A DNA stretch of 64,000 nucleotides from IMG/VR virus record IMGVR_UViG_3300020421_000006, positions 34,449 to 98,448 of that record. The stretch is one strand, 5' to 3'. A model generated the notes under the pieces. That model was not told the DNA's origin and ran no database searches. It worked only from the letters and a program-made list of their open reading frames with translations. Shown piece by piece: positions 54,517 to 63,866 of the stretch (the first letter of the stretch is position 1; every line of letters starts with the position of its first letter). Position numbers and translations under genes: made by a program. This DNA is from a virus.

Positions 54517-57273
54517 ATGGCAGTAATGATCGACATACCCGGAGTTGGGCAAGTAGAAGCGGAAAACGCGGCTTCTGAAGCTACTCTACAGGCAATACTG
54601 AAGCAACTTGGGGGTAAAGGTAATAGCCCCGGTGCTAAAGGCAATGCAGCCAATGCCGCAGCAGCAAAATCAGCCGATGCTCTAGCAAAAGGTAATTCAA
54701 AAGCTGCATCAAACTCAAGCAAAATGGGCAAAGCATTAGGTACAGCAATGGGCACAGTTGCCAAATTTGCCGGAGGTGTTGCTTTTGCTGCAAAAGTTGC
54801 TGTTGATTTTAGTAATGCTATTTCAGCTAATTTGGCTGGTTTTTCAGATTTAGACAACAGCGTTACTGGTGCAGCAAGTAAAATTCCTTTCTTTAGTGGA
54901 ACATTCCAAGCGGCAGCAGCAGCAACAGAAAAACTAGTTAACGCAACTCAAAATGCTTCAAACAGCGGAGCAACGTTCGGCGGTAGTGTTATGGAAATGT
55001 CAAATGCTGCAAGTAGAGCTGGTATGACAATAAACGAATACGGTAATTTTGTTAGAAAGAGTGGTGAAGCATTTAGGCTGCTAGGCGGAGATGTTGAAAC
55101 AGGACGTAAACGTTTTGATAGTTTATCTAAAGATTTACGTAAGAGTGGATTCATGCGTGAACTTAACAACATGGGGTTCACATCTTTACAAGTAAATGAA
55201 AGCATGGCACGTTATACTAGTATACTCGGTAGAACTGGTAAACTGCAAGGTATGTCAACAAGAGATTTAACAAAAGCATCAGCCAACTACATGAAAGAAA
55301 TTGACCTACTTGCAAAAGTAACAGGTGAAGAAAGAAGTGCAGTTGAAGAAAGAGCTCAACAACTATTAGCAGACGGTCAGTTCCAAGCAAAAATTACAGG
55401 ACTAAGCAGAGAAGCTGGAGAAAGTTTACAAAATACAATTCTAGGGTTAAGACCTTCTTTACAAGGTGTTGCGAAAGATATTCTTGCTACAGGAAACGCA
55501 ACAACTGAAGAAGCTCAGCTGTATGCAGCAACAATGCCAGATACATTTGCAAAGCTAGTTGAATTTGCCAATATTACAGAAGCAGGCGGAGTAATTAGTC
55601 AAAAACAAAGAAACGAGTTGAACAATTTAATAGCGCATGAAAGTACTCTGAAAAAAGACCAGTTTAAAGATGTTGCAAAATACGATGCTGCAATGGCTGA
55701 TCATTTTAAAAAGCTAGTTGACGGTGCTGCTATGGGAGAAGATGCAGTCAAAAAAGCTGCCGAAGCACAAGACGTAAACAGAATAGCTACTGATAAAGTA
55801 CAGGCATCAATGGAAGCAATGCGCAGACGTGTTAATGAAATAAGTCAATCATTTACTAGAATGTTAGCATCAACAGGAATTATGGATACCTTAATGATGG
55901 CATTTGAAACTGTAGCATCATTTTCGGAAAACTTTTTATTCCCTACATTAAGAATATTAAACTCTATCTTTATGCCTATAATTGAAATTATTAGTGGAGT
56001 TCTTAATCCAGTGCTTGAAGCTACAGGTTATGCTTTAGGTTTATTTGGTCAGTATGTTGAGTTTGTAATGACTCCTTTTAGAGCGTTAGCAGACGGTATA
56101 CAATATGTAACTGGAATATTCAAACCATTAGCAGAGGTAGTTGGAATAAAATTAATGGGTGCATTTAACTCAACTAAAGATCTTTTAGAACGTACTTTTG
56201 CACCACCAATAGAATTTGTTGGTAGAATGGCAGACGATGTAGGTAATATGATAGATAAAAATTTATATCCTGCAATTGAAGGTGTTAGTGACTTCTTTAT
56301 GGGAAGTTTCAAAAATGCATTGAATTGGGTAACAGACGGTTTAAATTGGTTTGGTGATACGTTTGAACCTGTAATAAAGCCAATTGCAGATGCATTCGGT
56401 TGGTTAGGAGAAAAGATTGATGCAATTGGAAAGTATTTTACTGATTTCTTTAATAGCTTTAGAACATTAGGTGATGTATTTGACAGTTTCAAATTAGCAA
56501 TAGCAGATATGAGAATATCATTTTATGAGCTAGGTCTGCAATTAAAGTCATGGGGTGATTCATTAACATTTGGTACAAGTGATGAAGAACAAGCCGAGCA
56601 AGATGCGATGCGTGAAAACATCAAAATCATGCGAGAAAAAAATGATGCAGACAAAATAGCACTTGCTAATAGATTTGCTATAAACCGTTACGAATCTGAA
56701 CAAGAAGCATTAGCAATTAAACAAGCAAAATTAGCAGAACGCGGTGAGCGTGATAAAGAACTTGATAAGAAACTAGCAATAGCCAAAGAAAATTTAGCCA
56801 GAGCTCTTAAAGGTGAATTGCAAAAAACAGAAGACCAAATCGCTGCTGATGCTCTCCTTAATAAGCAAAAAGAAGCAGAATTAGAACTTAACCAAAGTTT
56901 GAGCAATGCAACAGATGTCTTAAAAGATTTTGCCCAAAACGAAGATAGCTTTTTGGTATCACCGGATGGTACAGTAATTAAAGATACTAGAGCAAGTGTA
57001 CCGGTTGGACAGTACAGTAGTGCTAGAGATAATGGCGTAAGAGGCCTTATTAAAGCAGGTGACGAAACTAATGCTTTGGATGTTATTTCTGAACAGAACC
57101 TTCGCCAAAAGAAAATGGACAATCCAGACTACGTTCCTGGAAAGTCAGAAAAAGAAGCGGCAGATGCGGCTGCACTAAATACACAAGCAAGTCTGCAGAT
57201 GCAATCTGAGACATTAAAAGTCCAATATCGAATATTGGATGCATTAGAAGAAATAAACATGACAAGGGCATAA
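54517..57273 (+). CDS. Tail tape measure protein (gp29-like role)
   Basis: This 918-residue protein is largely helical, with Ala-rich N-terminal repeats (about 35-85). Hydrophobic segments near 460-560 include FPTLRILNSIFMPIIEII. A long charged coiled coil follows (about 690-800, with ENIKIMREKNDAD and ALKGELQKTED). Such proteins set tail length and line the tube. Length gives a predicted tail of about 135-140 nm if 1.5 Å per residue applies, longer than T4 (gp29 is 590 residues). It is divergent from gp26 and precedes gp20. Homology to gp29 is not visible by eye; the role is assigned from architecture and position. Confidence 0.7.
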   Translation: MAVMIDIPGVGQVEAENAASEATLQAILKQLGGKGNSPGAKGNAANAAAAKSADALAKGNSKAASNSSKMGKALGTAMGTVAKFAGGVAFAAKVAVDFSNAISANLAGFSDLDNSVTGAASKIPFFSGTFQAAAAATEKLVNATQNASNSGATFGGSVMEMSNAASRAGMTINEYGNFVRKSGEAFRLLGGDVETGRKRFDSLSKDLRKSGFMRELNNMGFTSLQVNESMARYTSILGRTGKLQGMSTRDLTKASANYMKEIDLLAKVTGEERSAVEERAQQLLADGQFQAKITGLSREAGESLQNTILGLRPSLQGVAKDILATGNATTEEAQLYAATMPDTFAKLVEFANITEAGGVISQKQRNELNNLIAHESTLKKDQFKDVAKYDAAMADHFKKLVDGAAMGEDAVKKAAEAQDVNRIATDKVQASMEAMRRRVNEISQSFTRMLASTGIMDTLMMAFETVASFSENFLFPTLRILNSIFMPIIEIISGVLNPVLEATGYALGLFGQYVEFVMTPFRALADGIQYVTGIFKPLAEVVGIKLMGAFNSTKDLLERTFAPPIEFVGRMADDVGNMIDKNLYPAIEGVSDFFMGSFKNALNWVTDGLNWFGDTFEPVIKPIADAFGWLGEKIDAIGKYFTDFFNSFRTLGDVFDSFKLAIADMRISFYELGLQLKSWGDSLTFGTSDEEQAEQDAMRENIKIMREKNDADKIALANRFAINRYESEQEALAIKQAKLAERGERDKELDKKLAIAKENLARALKGELQKTEDQIAADALLNKQKEAELELNQSLSNATDVLKDFAQNEDSFLVSPDGTVIKDTRASVPVGQYSSARDNGVRGLIKAGDETNALDVISEQNLRQKKMDNPDYVPGKSEKEAADAAALNTQASLQMQSETLKVQYRILDALEEINMTRA

Positions 57274-57280
57274 AAAGTAT

Positions 57281-58975
57281 ATGAGTTGGAAAAAATATTT
57301 TACACCTGTAGCAGTTGATAATAACTCGGGTAGTTACAGCCCAATAAGTGGAGGAGGCCGTCCTGGTCCTGCACGTTCAAACTACAGTTCGTATCTTCCA
57401 GACGTATATGCTGGTAGTCCAAACCGTATTGAAAAATACATGCAGTACGACACCATGGATATGGATTCAGAAGTAAACGCAGCACTAGATATTCTTGCAG
57501 AATTTTGTACAGGAAAAGACAGCGGTAATTTAAGTAATTTTAACTTTAACTTTAGAGGACAACCTTCCGGTACTGAAACTAAACTTCTTAAAGAAGCAAT
57601 GCAGAAGTGGAGCAAGTCGCAACAGTTTGAAACACGTATGTTTCGTATTGTGCGTAACACTTTCAAGTACGGTGATGCATTCTTTTTAAGAGATCCAGAA
57701 ACTAAAAAATTACTTTATATTGATAACGCAAAAGTTTCTAAAATTATTGTTAACGAATCTTTAGGAAAGATTCCAGAGCAGTATGTAATTAAAGATATTA
57801 ATTTTAATTTTAAAGATTTAGTTGCAACTACACCACACGGCACAACAAATACATCACCAAGCGGAACAAGTTCATATACAAGCGGTGGCGGATTTGCACG
57901 TGGCATGGTAGGTGATGCAGCACAGCCAACAGGCACACGTTTTCAAAACGGACAAAACGAAATTACAGTAGACGCAAAACATATTGTACACATTTCGTTA
58001 TCAGAAGGATTAGATAACAATTATCCTTTTGGTAACTCATTACTCGAAAGTGTGTTTAAAGTTTACAAGCAAAAAGAATTGCTAGAAGATGCAATTATCA
58101 TTTATAGAATTCAACGTGCTCCAGAAAGAAGAATTTTTTATGTTGATGTAGGTAACATGCCTGCACACATGGCAATGAGCTTTGTTGAAAAAGTTAAAAA
58201 TGAAATCCAACAAAGACGTATTCCTAGTTCGACAGGCGGTGGAACTAGTGTTATTGACGCAAGTTATAATCCACTATCAACCAATGAAGATTACTTCTTT
58301 CCACAAACAGCAGAAGGAAGAGGATCTAAAGTTGAAACATTACCAGGTGGTACTAACCTAGGTGAAATTACAGACTTAAAATATTTTACAAATAAACTGT
58401 TTAGAGCATTACGTATTCCTGCAAGTTATTTGCCAACATCAATTGATGAACAAGCAAACACTGTTTCAGACGGTAAAGTAGGAACAGCATATATCCAAGA
58501 ATTAAGATTTAACAAATACTGTGAAAGACTTCAAAGCATTATGTGTGAAGCGTTTGACAAAGAGTTTAAACTTTGGTTAGACGGTAACGGCTATAACATT
58601 GATGCATCACTGTTTAATATTAACTTCCAACCACCACAAAACTTTGCGGCATACAGACAAGCAGAACTTGATACTACTAGAGCGAACATCTTTAGTGTTG
58701 TAGACGCAATTCCACATTTAAGTAAACGTTTTGCAATGAAGCGTTACTTAGGATTAACGCAAGAAGAAATTGTAGAAAATGAAAAATTGTGGAGAGAAGA
58801 AAATGCAGGTAATTTACAAGAGCCTGGAGACGCAGGCGGTGAATTAAGATCGGTGGGTGTTACACCTACAGGAATGGCAGCAGACGGCGCAGCTGAAGAA
58901 ACAGAAGCACCAACTGAAGCACCTCCTGCTGATGATGTAAGTGGCGGAGAAACAGCAGAAACACCTGCAGTTTAA
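57281..58975 (+). CDS. 20: Portal vertex protein gp20
   Basis: This 564-residue portal starts MSWKKYFTPV, a typical gp20 start in these phages. It contains MDSEVNAALDILAEFCT, FKYGDAFFLRD, DAIIIYRIQRAPERRIFYVD and LPGGTNLGEITDLKYF with FRALRIPASYL. These match the gp20 core (T4 524 residues). The C-terminus has an acidic Pro/Ala tail. It forms the 12-subunit ring for DNA entry and for neck attachment. It is first of the head operon, 7 nt after the tape-measure gene. AATAAATA overlaps its stop codon. Confidence 0.92.
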   Translation: MSWKKYFTPVAVDNNSGSYSPISGGGRPGPARSNYSSYLPDVYAGSPNRIEKYMQYDTMDMDSEVNAALDILAEFCTGKDSGNLSNFNFNFRGQPSGTETKLLKEAMQKWSKSQQFETRMFRIVRNTFKYGDAFFLRDPETKKLLYIDNAKVSKIIVNESLGKIPEQYVIKDINFNFKDLVATTPHGTTNTSPSGTSSYTSGGGFARGMVGDAAQPTGTRFQNGQNEITVDAKHIVHISLSEGLDNNYPFGNSLLESVFKVYKQKELLEDAIIIYRIQRAPERRIFYVDVGNMPAHMAMSFVEKVKNEIQQRRIPSSTGGGTSVIDASYNPLSTNEDYFFPQTAEGRGSKVETLPGGTNLGEITDLKYFTNKLFRALRIPASYLPTSIDEQANTVSDGKVGTAYIQELRFNKYCERLQSIMCEAFDKEFKLWLDGNGYNIDASLFNINFQPPQNFAAYRQAELDTTRANIFSVVDAIPHLSKRFAMKRYLGLTQEEIVENEKLWREENAGNLQEPGDAGGELRSVGVTPTGMAADGAAEETEAPTEAPPADDVSGGETAETPAV

Positions 58976-58981
58976 TAAATA
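58974..58981 (+). promoter_or_regulatory. Late-promoter-like box (AATAAATA) overlapping the gp20 stop
   Basis: AATAAATA followed by C covers the gp20 stop and ends 5 nt before the ATG of the 79-residue gene. If transcription starts at the usual T4 distance, the mRNA would begin at or just inside that ATG. Confidence 0.5.
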
Positions 58982-58986
58982 CTAGT

Positions 58987-59226
58987 ATGCTTTTGAGAGA
59001 ATTTTTATATTTTAATGATGACGTTAACGACTTTTCCGTCGACCGTCGTTACGACAACAAGAAAGATGACGATGTCCTTTCAAAAGATGACACTAGAAAA
59101 GTACGCCTTACATTACGTCAGATTAATCAATTAAGATTACAATCCGAAGCTCATGTTGCTGAAAAAGAATCAGAGCTAGATTTTATTAGACAAATGTACG
59201 GGGCGAAGCTTGAGCAAGAAGAATAA
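58987..59226 (+). CDS. Small protein conserved after gp20 in T4-like phages (unknown)
   Basis: This 79-residue protein begins MLLREFLYFND, then a charged region and the helix TRKVRLTLRQINQLRLQSEA. Small proteins of this type follow gp20 in related phages, but the function is unknown to me. No ribosome-binding site is seen. The late-promoter box ends only 5 nt upstream, so it may be leaderless or read from longer transcripts. Its end overlaps the next gene by 17 nt. Possibly a head or neck assembly component, by position only. Confidence 0.6.
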   Translation: MLLREFLYFNDDVNDFSVDRRYDNKKDDDVLSKDDTRKVRLTLRQINQLRLQSEAHVAEKESELDFIRQMYGAKLEQEE

Positions 59227-59857
59227 AAAACACCACAAAGATATAGCATTCGTATTAGGCAACGGCATGAGCCGCGGCACCATTAACTGTGAAAAACTTT
59301 TAAACATTGGAACAGTATATGGTTGTAATGCACAATACAGAGAGTTTGATCCTCATTACGTTGTAGCAGTAGATGTTAAAATGGTTAATGAGATGATTGA
59401 AGCAAACTACCATCAAAAGGGTACAGTATGGACTAATCCTAACAAAGGGATTAAAACTAATAGTAATATTAACTATTTTAGTCCACACAAAGGATGGAGT
59501 AGCGGTCCTACTGCACTATGGTTTGCAGCACAAAACGGCCATAGACACATTTATATTGCTGGATTTGACTATCAAGGACTTAAAGGAAAGTTTAATAATG
59601 TATACGCAGACACCTTTAATTACAAGAAAACTACTGATTCTGCAACGTTTTTTGGCAATTGGCTAAGCCAAACAGAAAAGGTAATTAAGGAATTTACCAA
59701 GGTAACCTTTTATAGAATCATTGATGATGGCGCATTTATACCCGATAAACTAGGTCCACAGCATACAAATTTAAAACACATTAGTATGCGTGATTTTGAG
59801 AATACCTTCGAAGGAACTATATATCAACACAAAATGAGTCAAAATAATACCATTTAA
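59210..59857 (+). CDS. Hypothetical protein with DUF115-like Rossmann pattern
   Basis: This 215-residue protein starts at TTG 59210; no in-frame ATG lies before its first conserved part. It has AFVLGNGMSRGTIN, then VYGCNAQYREFDPHYVVAVD and a GWSSGPTALWFAAQNGHRHIY segment followed by IAGFDYQG. The GNGxS...GCN...D layout resembles DUF115-type proteins linked to glycosyl or pterin chemistry. The call is weak. It interrupts the usual head-gene order between the 79-residue gene and the core protein, so it looks like an added cargo gene. Function unknown. Confidence 0.5.
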   Translation: MSKKNKKHHKDIAFVLGNGMSRGTINCEKLLNIGTVYGCNAQYREFDPHYVVAVDVKMVNEMIEANYHQKGTVWTNPNKGIKTNSNINYFSPHKGWSSGPTALWFAAQNGHRHIYIAGFDYQGLKGKFNNVYADTFNYKKTTDSATFFGNWLSQTEKVIKEFTKVTFYRIIDDGAFIPDKLGPQHTNLKHISMRDFENTFEGTIYQHKMSQNNTI

Positions 59858-59877
59858 CCCTATTTTTACAACAATTA

Positions 59878-59885
59878 TGTAAATA
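59878..59885 (+). promoter_or_regulatory. Late-promoter-like box (TGTAAATA)
   Basis: TGTAAATA followed by TATAAC lies about 40 nt before the gene at 59927, which has AAGGAG at 59914-59919. It would renew late transcription of the head core genes. Confidence 0.4.
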
Positions 59886-59926
59886 TATAACAAACAGCCT
59901 TACCGATAATTTCAAGGAGAACAAAA

Positions 59927-60865
59927 ATGGCAGATAAATCTACATTAGAACAAATGCTTGAGAACTTGGTTAACGATAACCAAGAGAAAGCAGAAGAATT
60001 ATTTCACGAGTACGTGGTTTCTAAATCACGTGAAATCTACGAAAACCTTATTGAAGAAGAAATGAAAGATGAGGAAGTAGACGAAACTTCAGATAACGAA
60101 GACGAAGCAGTTGACGAAGCATCTAAAGATGATGATGCAGCAGAAGACAAAGTTGATGAAGCATCAGACGATGACGCAGAAGACAAAGTTGACGAAGCTA
60201 CTGACGAAGACGAAGTTAAAGAAGACTCAAAAGACGAAGAAGTCGACGAAGAGTTTGAAGACGTTGCAATTGAAGGCGAAGACGATATGCCTGATATGGG
60301 TGGCGACGCTACAGACGATTTAGAATCAGAAGTTGATGCAGACTCAGAAGAAGGCGATAAAGAGCCAGAAGAGTTATTCCAAGATCTAGATTCAATCGTT
60401 GATGAGTTACAAGCAAAATTTGACGAAATCAAAGGTGAAGACGGAGAAGAAGGCGACATGGATTCAGAAGAAGAAGCTTTTGCTCCAGAAGCTGCTCCAG
60501 AAGCTGCTCCAGAAGTTGACGAATTAGATACTTTTAGAGAGTACGTAGAAAAAGTTGCTGGCGGACACGGTGCTGAAACAAAAGGTGCTGCTGAAGGCGC
60601 AGACAACAAGAAGTCAGTTGTTGACAATATGAAAAACGACATGGGCGGAACTACAGCTAATATCGTAAAAGGCGGCGAAGAGTCAGGTAAAAATGACGGT
60701 GGCCTAGCTGATATTACACCTAAAGAAGAGAATGCAGGAAACGTTAACACACCTGGTTCAAAGAATGCAACTAAAATGGACAGCACAAAAGGACATGGTG
60801 CTGAAAAGAAAGGTGCAGGCGAATCAGCTGATAACAAGCAATCGATTTTCCGTAGCAAACGATAG
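59927..60865 (+). CDS. Acidic prohead core protein, gp67/68-like
   Basis: This 312-residue protein has an N-terminal helix EQMLENLVNDNQEKAEELF resembling T4 gp67/gp68 core proteins. A very acidic Asp/Glu stretch (about 48-175) follows. The C-terminal part repeats GHGAETKGAAEGADNK (about 221-236) as GHGAEKKGAGESADNK (about 293-308). Such acidic core proteins fill the prohead and are cleaved away by gp21. T4 gp67 has 80 and gp68 141 residues, so this is a much longer version. It precedes gp21 as expected. The duplicated tail is not known to me from T4. Confidence 0.6.
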   Translation: MADKSTLEQMLENLVNDNQEKAEELFHEYVVSKSREIYENLIEEEMKDEEVDETSDNEDEAVDEASKDDDAAEDKVDEASDDDAEDKVDEATDEDEVKEDSKDEEVDEEFEDVAIEGEDDMPDMGGDATDDLESEVDADSEEGDKEPEELFQDLDSIVDELQAKFDEIKGEDGEEGDMDSEEEAFAPEAAPEAAPEVDELDTFREYVEKVAGGHGAETKGAAEGADNKKSVVDNMKNDMGGTTANIVKGGEESGKNDGGLADITPKEENAGNVNTPGSKNATKMDSTKGHGAEKKGAGESADNKQSIFRSKR

Positions 60866-60883
60866 TAAAAAGGAAGACTATAA

Positions 60884-61516
60884 GTGAAAACTACACTAGC
60901 AGAACATCTGAGCTTCGATCAGGCTAAAATCGTAATTGAGCGTGATGAGCAGGCGGACGGTAAGTCGTTACATTTGAGTGGAATCTGTATTCAAGGTGAC
61001 ATTCGTAACGCTAATCAGCGTGTTTATTCTTCTAAAGAAATTGATAGGGCTGTCAAGACGCTCAACGAACAGATTTCTGGGGGGTATTCAGTGCTAGGTG
61101 AAGTTGATCACCCACAAGATTTACGCATCAATTTGGACAGGGTCAGTCACATGATTACAAAAATGTGGATGGATGGTCCAAATGGCTACGGAAAACTTAA
61201 AATGTTACCAACGCCGATGGGACAAATTGTTTCATCGATGTTGGAATCAGGAGTCAAGTTGGGAGTCTCAAGCAGAGGTTCAGGGGAAGTTGACGGAGAT
61301 GGTAATGTTCAAGGATTTGAAATTATTACTGTTGATGTTGTAGCTCAACCATCTGCCCCGGGAGCATATCCAACACCAGTTTACGAACACCTTATGAATG
61401 CACAAGGTGGCTACAAGGCATTTCAAGTGGCACAAGAAGTCCAAGGCGACACACAGGCACAAAGATATATAGCAGAGAGCTTGAAAAACTTCATTTCAAG
61501 TCTTAATAAAACGTAG
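60884..61516 (+). CDS. 21: Prohead maturation protease gp21
   Basis: The start is GTG at 60884, preceded by AGGAAG. The 210-residue product matches T4 gp21 (212). It has SVLGEVDHPQ with H76, LGVSSRGSG with S129/S130 (one is the likely nucleophile), and VDVVAQPSAPG with D151 as the candidate third residue. It also has the PNxRVYxS-like NQRVYSSKEID start. It is a serine protease that cleaves core and capsid proteins at (I/L)xE sites during maturation. It sits between the core protein and gp22 as in T4. Confidence 0.92.
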   Translation: MKTTLAEHLSFDQAKIVIERDEQADGKSLHLSGICIQGDIRNANQRVYSSKEIDRAVKTLNEQISGGYSVLGEVDHPQDLRINLDRVSHMITKMWMDGPNGYGKLKMLPTPMGQIVSSMLESGVKLGVSSRGSGEVDGDGNVQGFEIITVDVVAQPSAPGAYPTPVYEHLMNAQGGYKAFQVAQEVQGDTQAQRYIAESLKNFISSLNKT

Positions 61517-61526
61517 GAGAATCACA

Positions 61527-62621
61527 ATGCTAGAGTTTGTAAAACAACTATTTGAAAACAATGTGATTTCCGAAGAAGTCAAGTCGGAAATTGAGACCGC
61601 TTGGGAAAAAACCGTTCAAGATAACCGTGATAATGTTACTACACAATTGCGTGAAGAATATGCACAGAAGTACGAACACGATAAGACCGCAATGGTTGAA
61701 GCAGTTGAGAAAATGCTGGCTGACAGAATTACAGCAGAGCTTTCTGAGTTTGCTGAAGACCGCCAAGGACTTATTGAAGCTAAAGCAAAATATGCTGAAA
61801 AAATCGTAAAAGATTCTAAAGCTATGGAAGCATTTGTTCTTAAAAATCTTAAGAATGAATTAGCAGAACTTCGTGAAGATCGTAAAGCAGTTGCAGGTAA
61901 TGTTGCTAAACTTGAATCTTTTATTGTTGATGCACTTTCGAAAGAAATTGCAGAATTCCATGCTGATAAGAAAGACTTAGCAGAAACCAAAGTTAAACTT
62001 GTTAGAGATAGCAAGGCTAAATTTGAAGAAGTTAAGAAAGACTTTATCAATAAAGCATCGAAAATCGTTGAAGGTACAGTATCGAAAGGTATTAAATCTG
62101 AAATGGTACAATTGAAAGAAGATATTCAGGCAGCGAGAGAAAACGACTTCGGTCGCAGACTTTTTGAATCATTCGCAAGTGAATATGCTACTAGCCATTT
62201 AAATGAAAAATCTGAAACTTCAAAACTTCTTAAAGTTGTAAAACAGAAAGAAGCAGAAGTAGCAGAAGCAGCGAAAGTTGTTGCAGAGTCTAAAGAGTTA
62301 GTAGAAAGTCGAGATGCAGAGATTGCTCGTATCAAAGATAGCGCAGCTAGACAAGAAGTAATGGCAGAATTGCTAGGACCATTGTCAGCAGAGAAGCGTG
62401 AGGTAATGGGTGAGTTACTAGAATCTGTACAGACTAATAAATTACACGCAGCTTTTGACAAGTACATTAATTCCGTAATGGAAGGAAGTGCTCCAACTAA
62501 AGTGGCGTTGACAGAGGCAAAAGAAATAACAGGCGATAAAGCACAAGGCAATCAAATTAGCAGTGGAGAAAAAACTGCTGAGATATTTGACATCCGCAGG
62601 CTTGCGGGCTTAAAAGTTTAA
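61527..62621 (+). CDS. 22: Prohead scaffold core protein gp22
   Basis: This 364-residue, almost fully helical protein is rich in Lys, Glu and Ala, with heptad patterns from about 60 to 270. It begins LEFVKQLFENNVISEEV and ends IFDIRRLAGLKV, a typical gp22 C-terminus. T4 gp22 has 269 residues. It forms the scaffold on which gp23 assembles and is then degraded by gp21. The order gp21-gp22-gp23 confirms the call. Confidence 0.88.
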   Translation: MLEFVKQLFENNVISEEVKSEIETAWEKTVQDNRDNVTTQLREEYAQKYEHDKTAMVEAVEKMLADRITAELSEFAEDRQGLIEAKAKYAEKIVKDSKAMEAFVLKNLKNELAELREDRKAVAGNVAKLESFIVDALSKEIAEFHADKKDLAETKVKLVRDSKAKFEEVKKDFINKASKIVEGTVSKGIKSEMVQLKEDIQAARENDFGRRLFESFASEYATSHLNEKSETSKLLKVVKQKEAEVAEAAKVVAESKELVESRDAEIARIKDSAARQEVMAELLGPLSAEKREVMGELLESVQTNKLHAAFDKYINSVMEGSAPTKVALTEAKEITGDKAQGNQISSGEKTAEIFDIRRLAGLKV

Positions 62622-62632
62622 GGAGAAAAACA

Positions 62633-63805
62633 ATGTCACAACTACTAGAAAGTCGCTGGTCAGAAACCAAAGATGCCCTTTTAGAAGGACTTCAAGGTAA
62701 CAAGCGTACTGTTATGGCAACAACTCTAGAGAATACCCGCACGTATTTGAACGAGTCTGCCACTGCAGGTGCTACTTCTGCCGGTAACGTTGCAACACTA
62801 AACCGTGTGATCCTTCCAGTGATCAGACGTGTGATGCCAACTGTCATCGCAAACGAATTGGTTGGTGTACAGCCAATGACTGGACCTGTTGGTCAAATCC
62901 ACACATTAAGAGTACGTTATGCTGATGCATTCAACTCTGCAAGTGGAACTGACACTACAGCAGGTGATGAAGCACTATCACCATTCAAGATTGCAGAAGG
63001 TTATTCTGGTGCTACTAATGATAAAGCAGCTTCTACAGCAGCTTTAGAAGGTGTAGCTGGAAACAGATTAAGCATTCAAATCTTGAAACAAACTGTTGAA
63101 GCGAAAACTCGTAAGTTGAGTGCTCGTTGGACGTTTGAAGCTGCTCAAGATGCACAAGCTCAACAGGGCATTGACATCGAAGCAGAAGTAATGGCTGCTT
63201 TAGCACAAGAAATAACAGCTGAAATTGACCAAGAAGTTATTCAATCATTGAAAACACTTGCTGGTACGGCTGCTTTAACTTATGACCAAGGTGCAGTATC
63301 AGGTACTGCTACTTTCGTTGGTGACGAACATGCTGCTTTAGCTGTTCAAATCAACAGAGTTGCAAACTTAATTGCACAGCGTACAAGACGTGGCGCAGGT
63401 AACTACGCTGTTGTTTCACCAACAGTATTAACGTTGTTACAATCTGCTACAACTTCAGCGTTCGCAAGAACAACTGAAGGTACTTTTGAAGCACCAACAA
63501 ACACTAAGTTTGTAGGAACTTTAAACAGTGCAATGCGTGTGTACGTAAACGGTTATGCAACTGACGACGATGTGTTGATCGGTTACAAAGGTTCTTCGGA
63601 ATCAGACGCACCTGCGTTCTACTGCCCATACATTCCTTTGATGTCAAGCGGTGTTGTACTTGATCCAGGTACATTTGAGCCAGTTGTAAGTTTCATGACA
63701 AGATATGGTTATGTAGAGTTAACAAACACTGCATCATCTCTTGGTAATGCGGCTGACTACTTAGGCAAAGTTGCAGTAACATCTGCAAACCTAAGATTTG
63801 CGTAA
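62633..63805 (+). CDS. 23: Major capsid protein gp23
   Basis: This 390-residue protein has the gp23 pattern: VLPVIRRVMPTVIANELVG-like (ILPVIRRVMPTVIANELVG) and PMTGPVGQIHTLRVRYA. Then come RKLSARWTFEAAQD and RGAGNYAVVSP near the end. T4 gp23 has 521 residues, so the inserted domain and part of the N-terminus are shorter. A gp21 site fits L39-N40-E41|S42. Together with gp22 it builds the prohead. The gene has a close ribosome-binding site (AAGGAG) and is followed by a strong terminator. Confidence 0.93.
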   Translation: MSQLLESRWSETKDALLEGLQGNKRTVMATTLENTRTYLNESATAGATSAGNVATLNRVILPVIRRVMPTVIANELVGVQPMTGPVGQIHTLRVRYADAFNSASGTDTTAGDEALSPFKIAEGYSGATNDKAASTAALEGVAGNRLSIQILKQTVEAKTRKLSARWTFEAAQDAQAQQGIDIEAEVMAALAQEITAEIDQEVIQSLKTLAGTAALTYDQGAVSGTATFVGDEHAALAVQINRVANLIAQRTRRGAGNYAVVSPTVLTLLQSATTSAFARTTEGTFEAPTNTKFVGTLNSAMRVYVNGYATDDDVLIGYKGSSESDAPAFYCPYIPLMSSGVVLDPGTFEPVVSFMTRYGYVELTNTASSLGNAADYLGKVAVTSANLRFA

Positions 63806-63831
63806 GCAAGTTTAGATTTTTTAAATCTACT

Positions 63832-63863
63832 AAAGGGCGGTATTTTTATATCGCCCTTTTTTT
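63832..63863 (+). terminator. Strong intrinsic terminator after gp23
   Basis: AAAGGGCGGTAT (63832-63843) pairs with ATATCGCCCTTT (63848-63859) around TTTT, giving a 12-bp stem with one G-T pair, followed by TTTT. A second hairpin AGATTT/AAATCT lies just before at 63814-63828. It would end the head operon. Confidence 0.85.
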
Positions 63864-63866
63864 ATG

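Noticed and set aside
56049-57122. Minus-strand frames opposite the tape measure
   Set aside because: They are antisense to the helical tape measure, Leu/Ser-rich and without starts or neighbours in an operon.
60037-60858. Long minus-strand frame opposite the acidic core protein
   Set aside because: It reads as almost pure Ser/Ala because it is the complement of Asp/Glu-rich codons; it has no start context and overlaps a well-supported gene.
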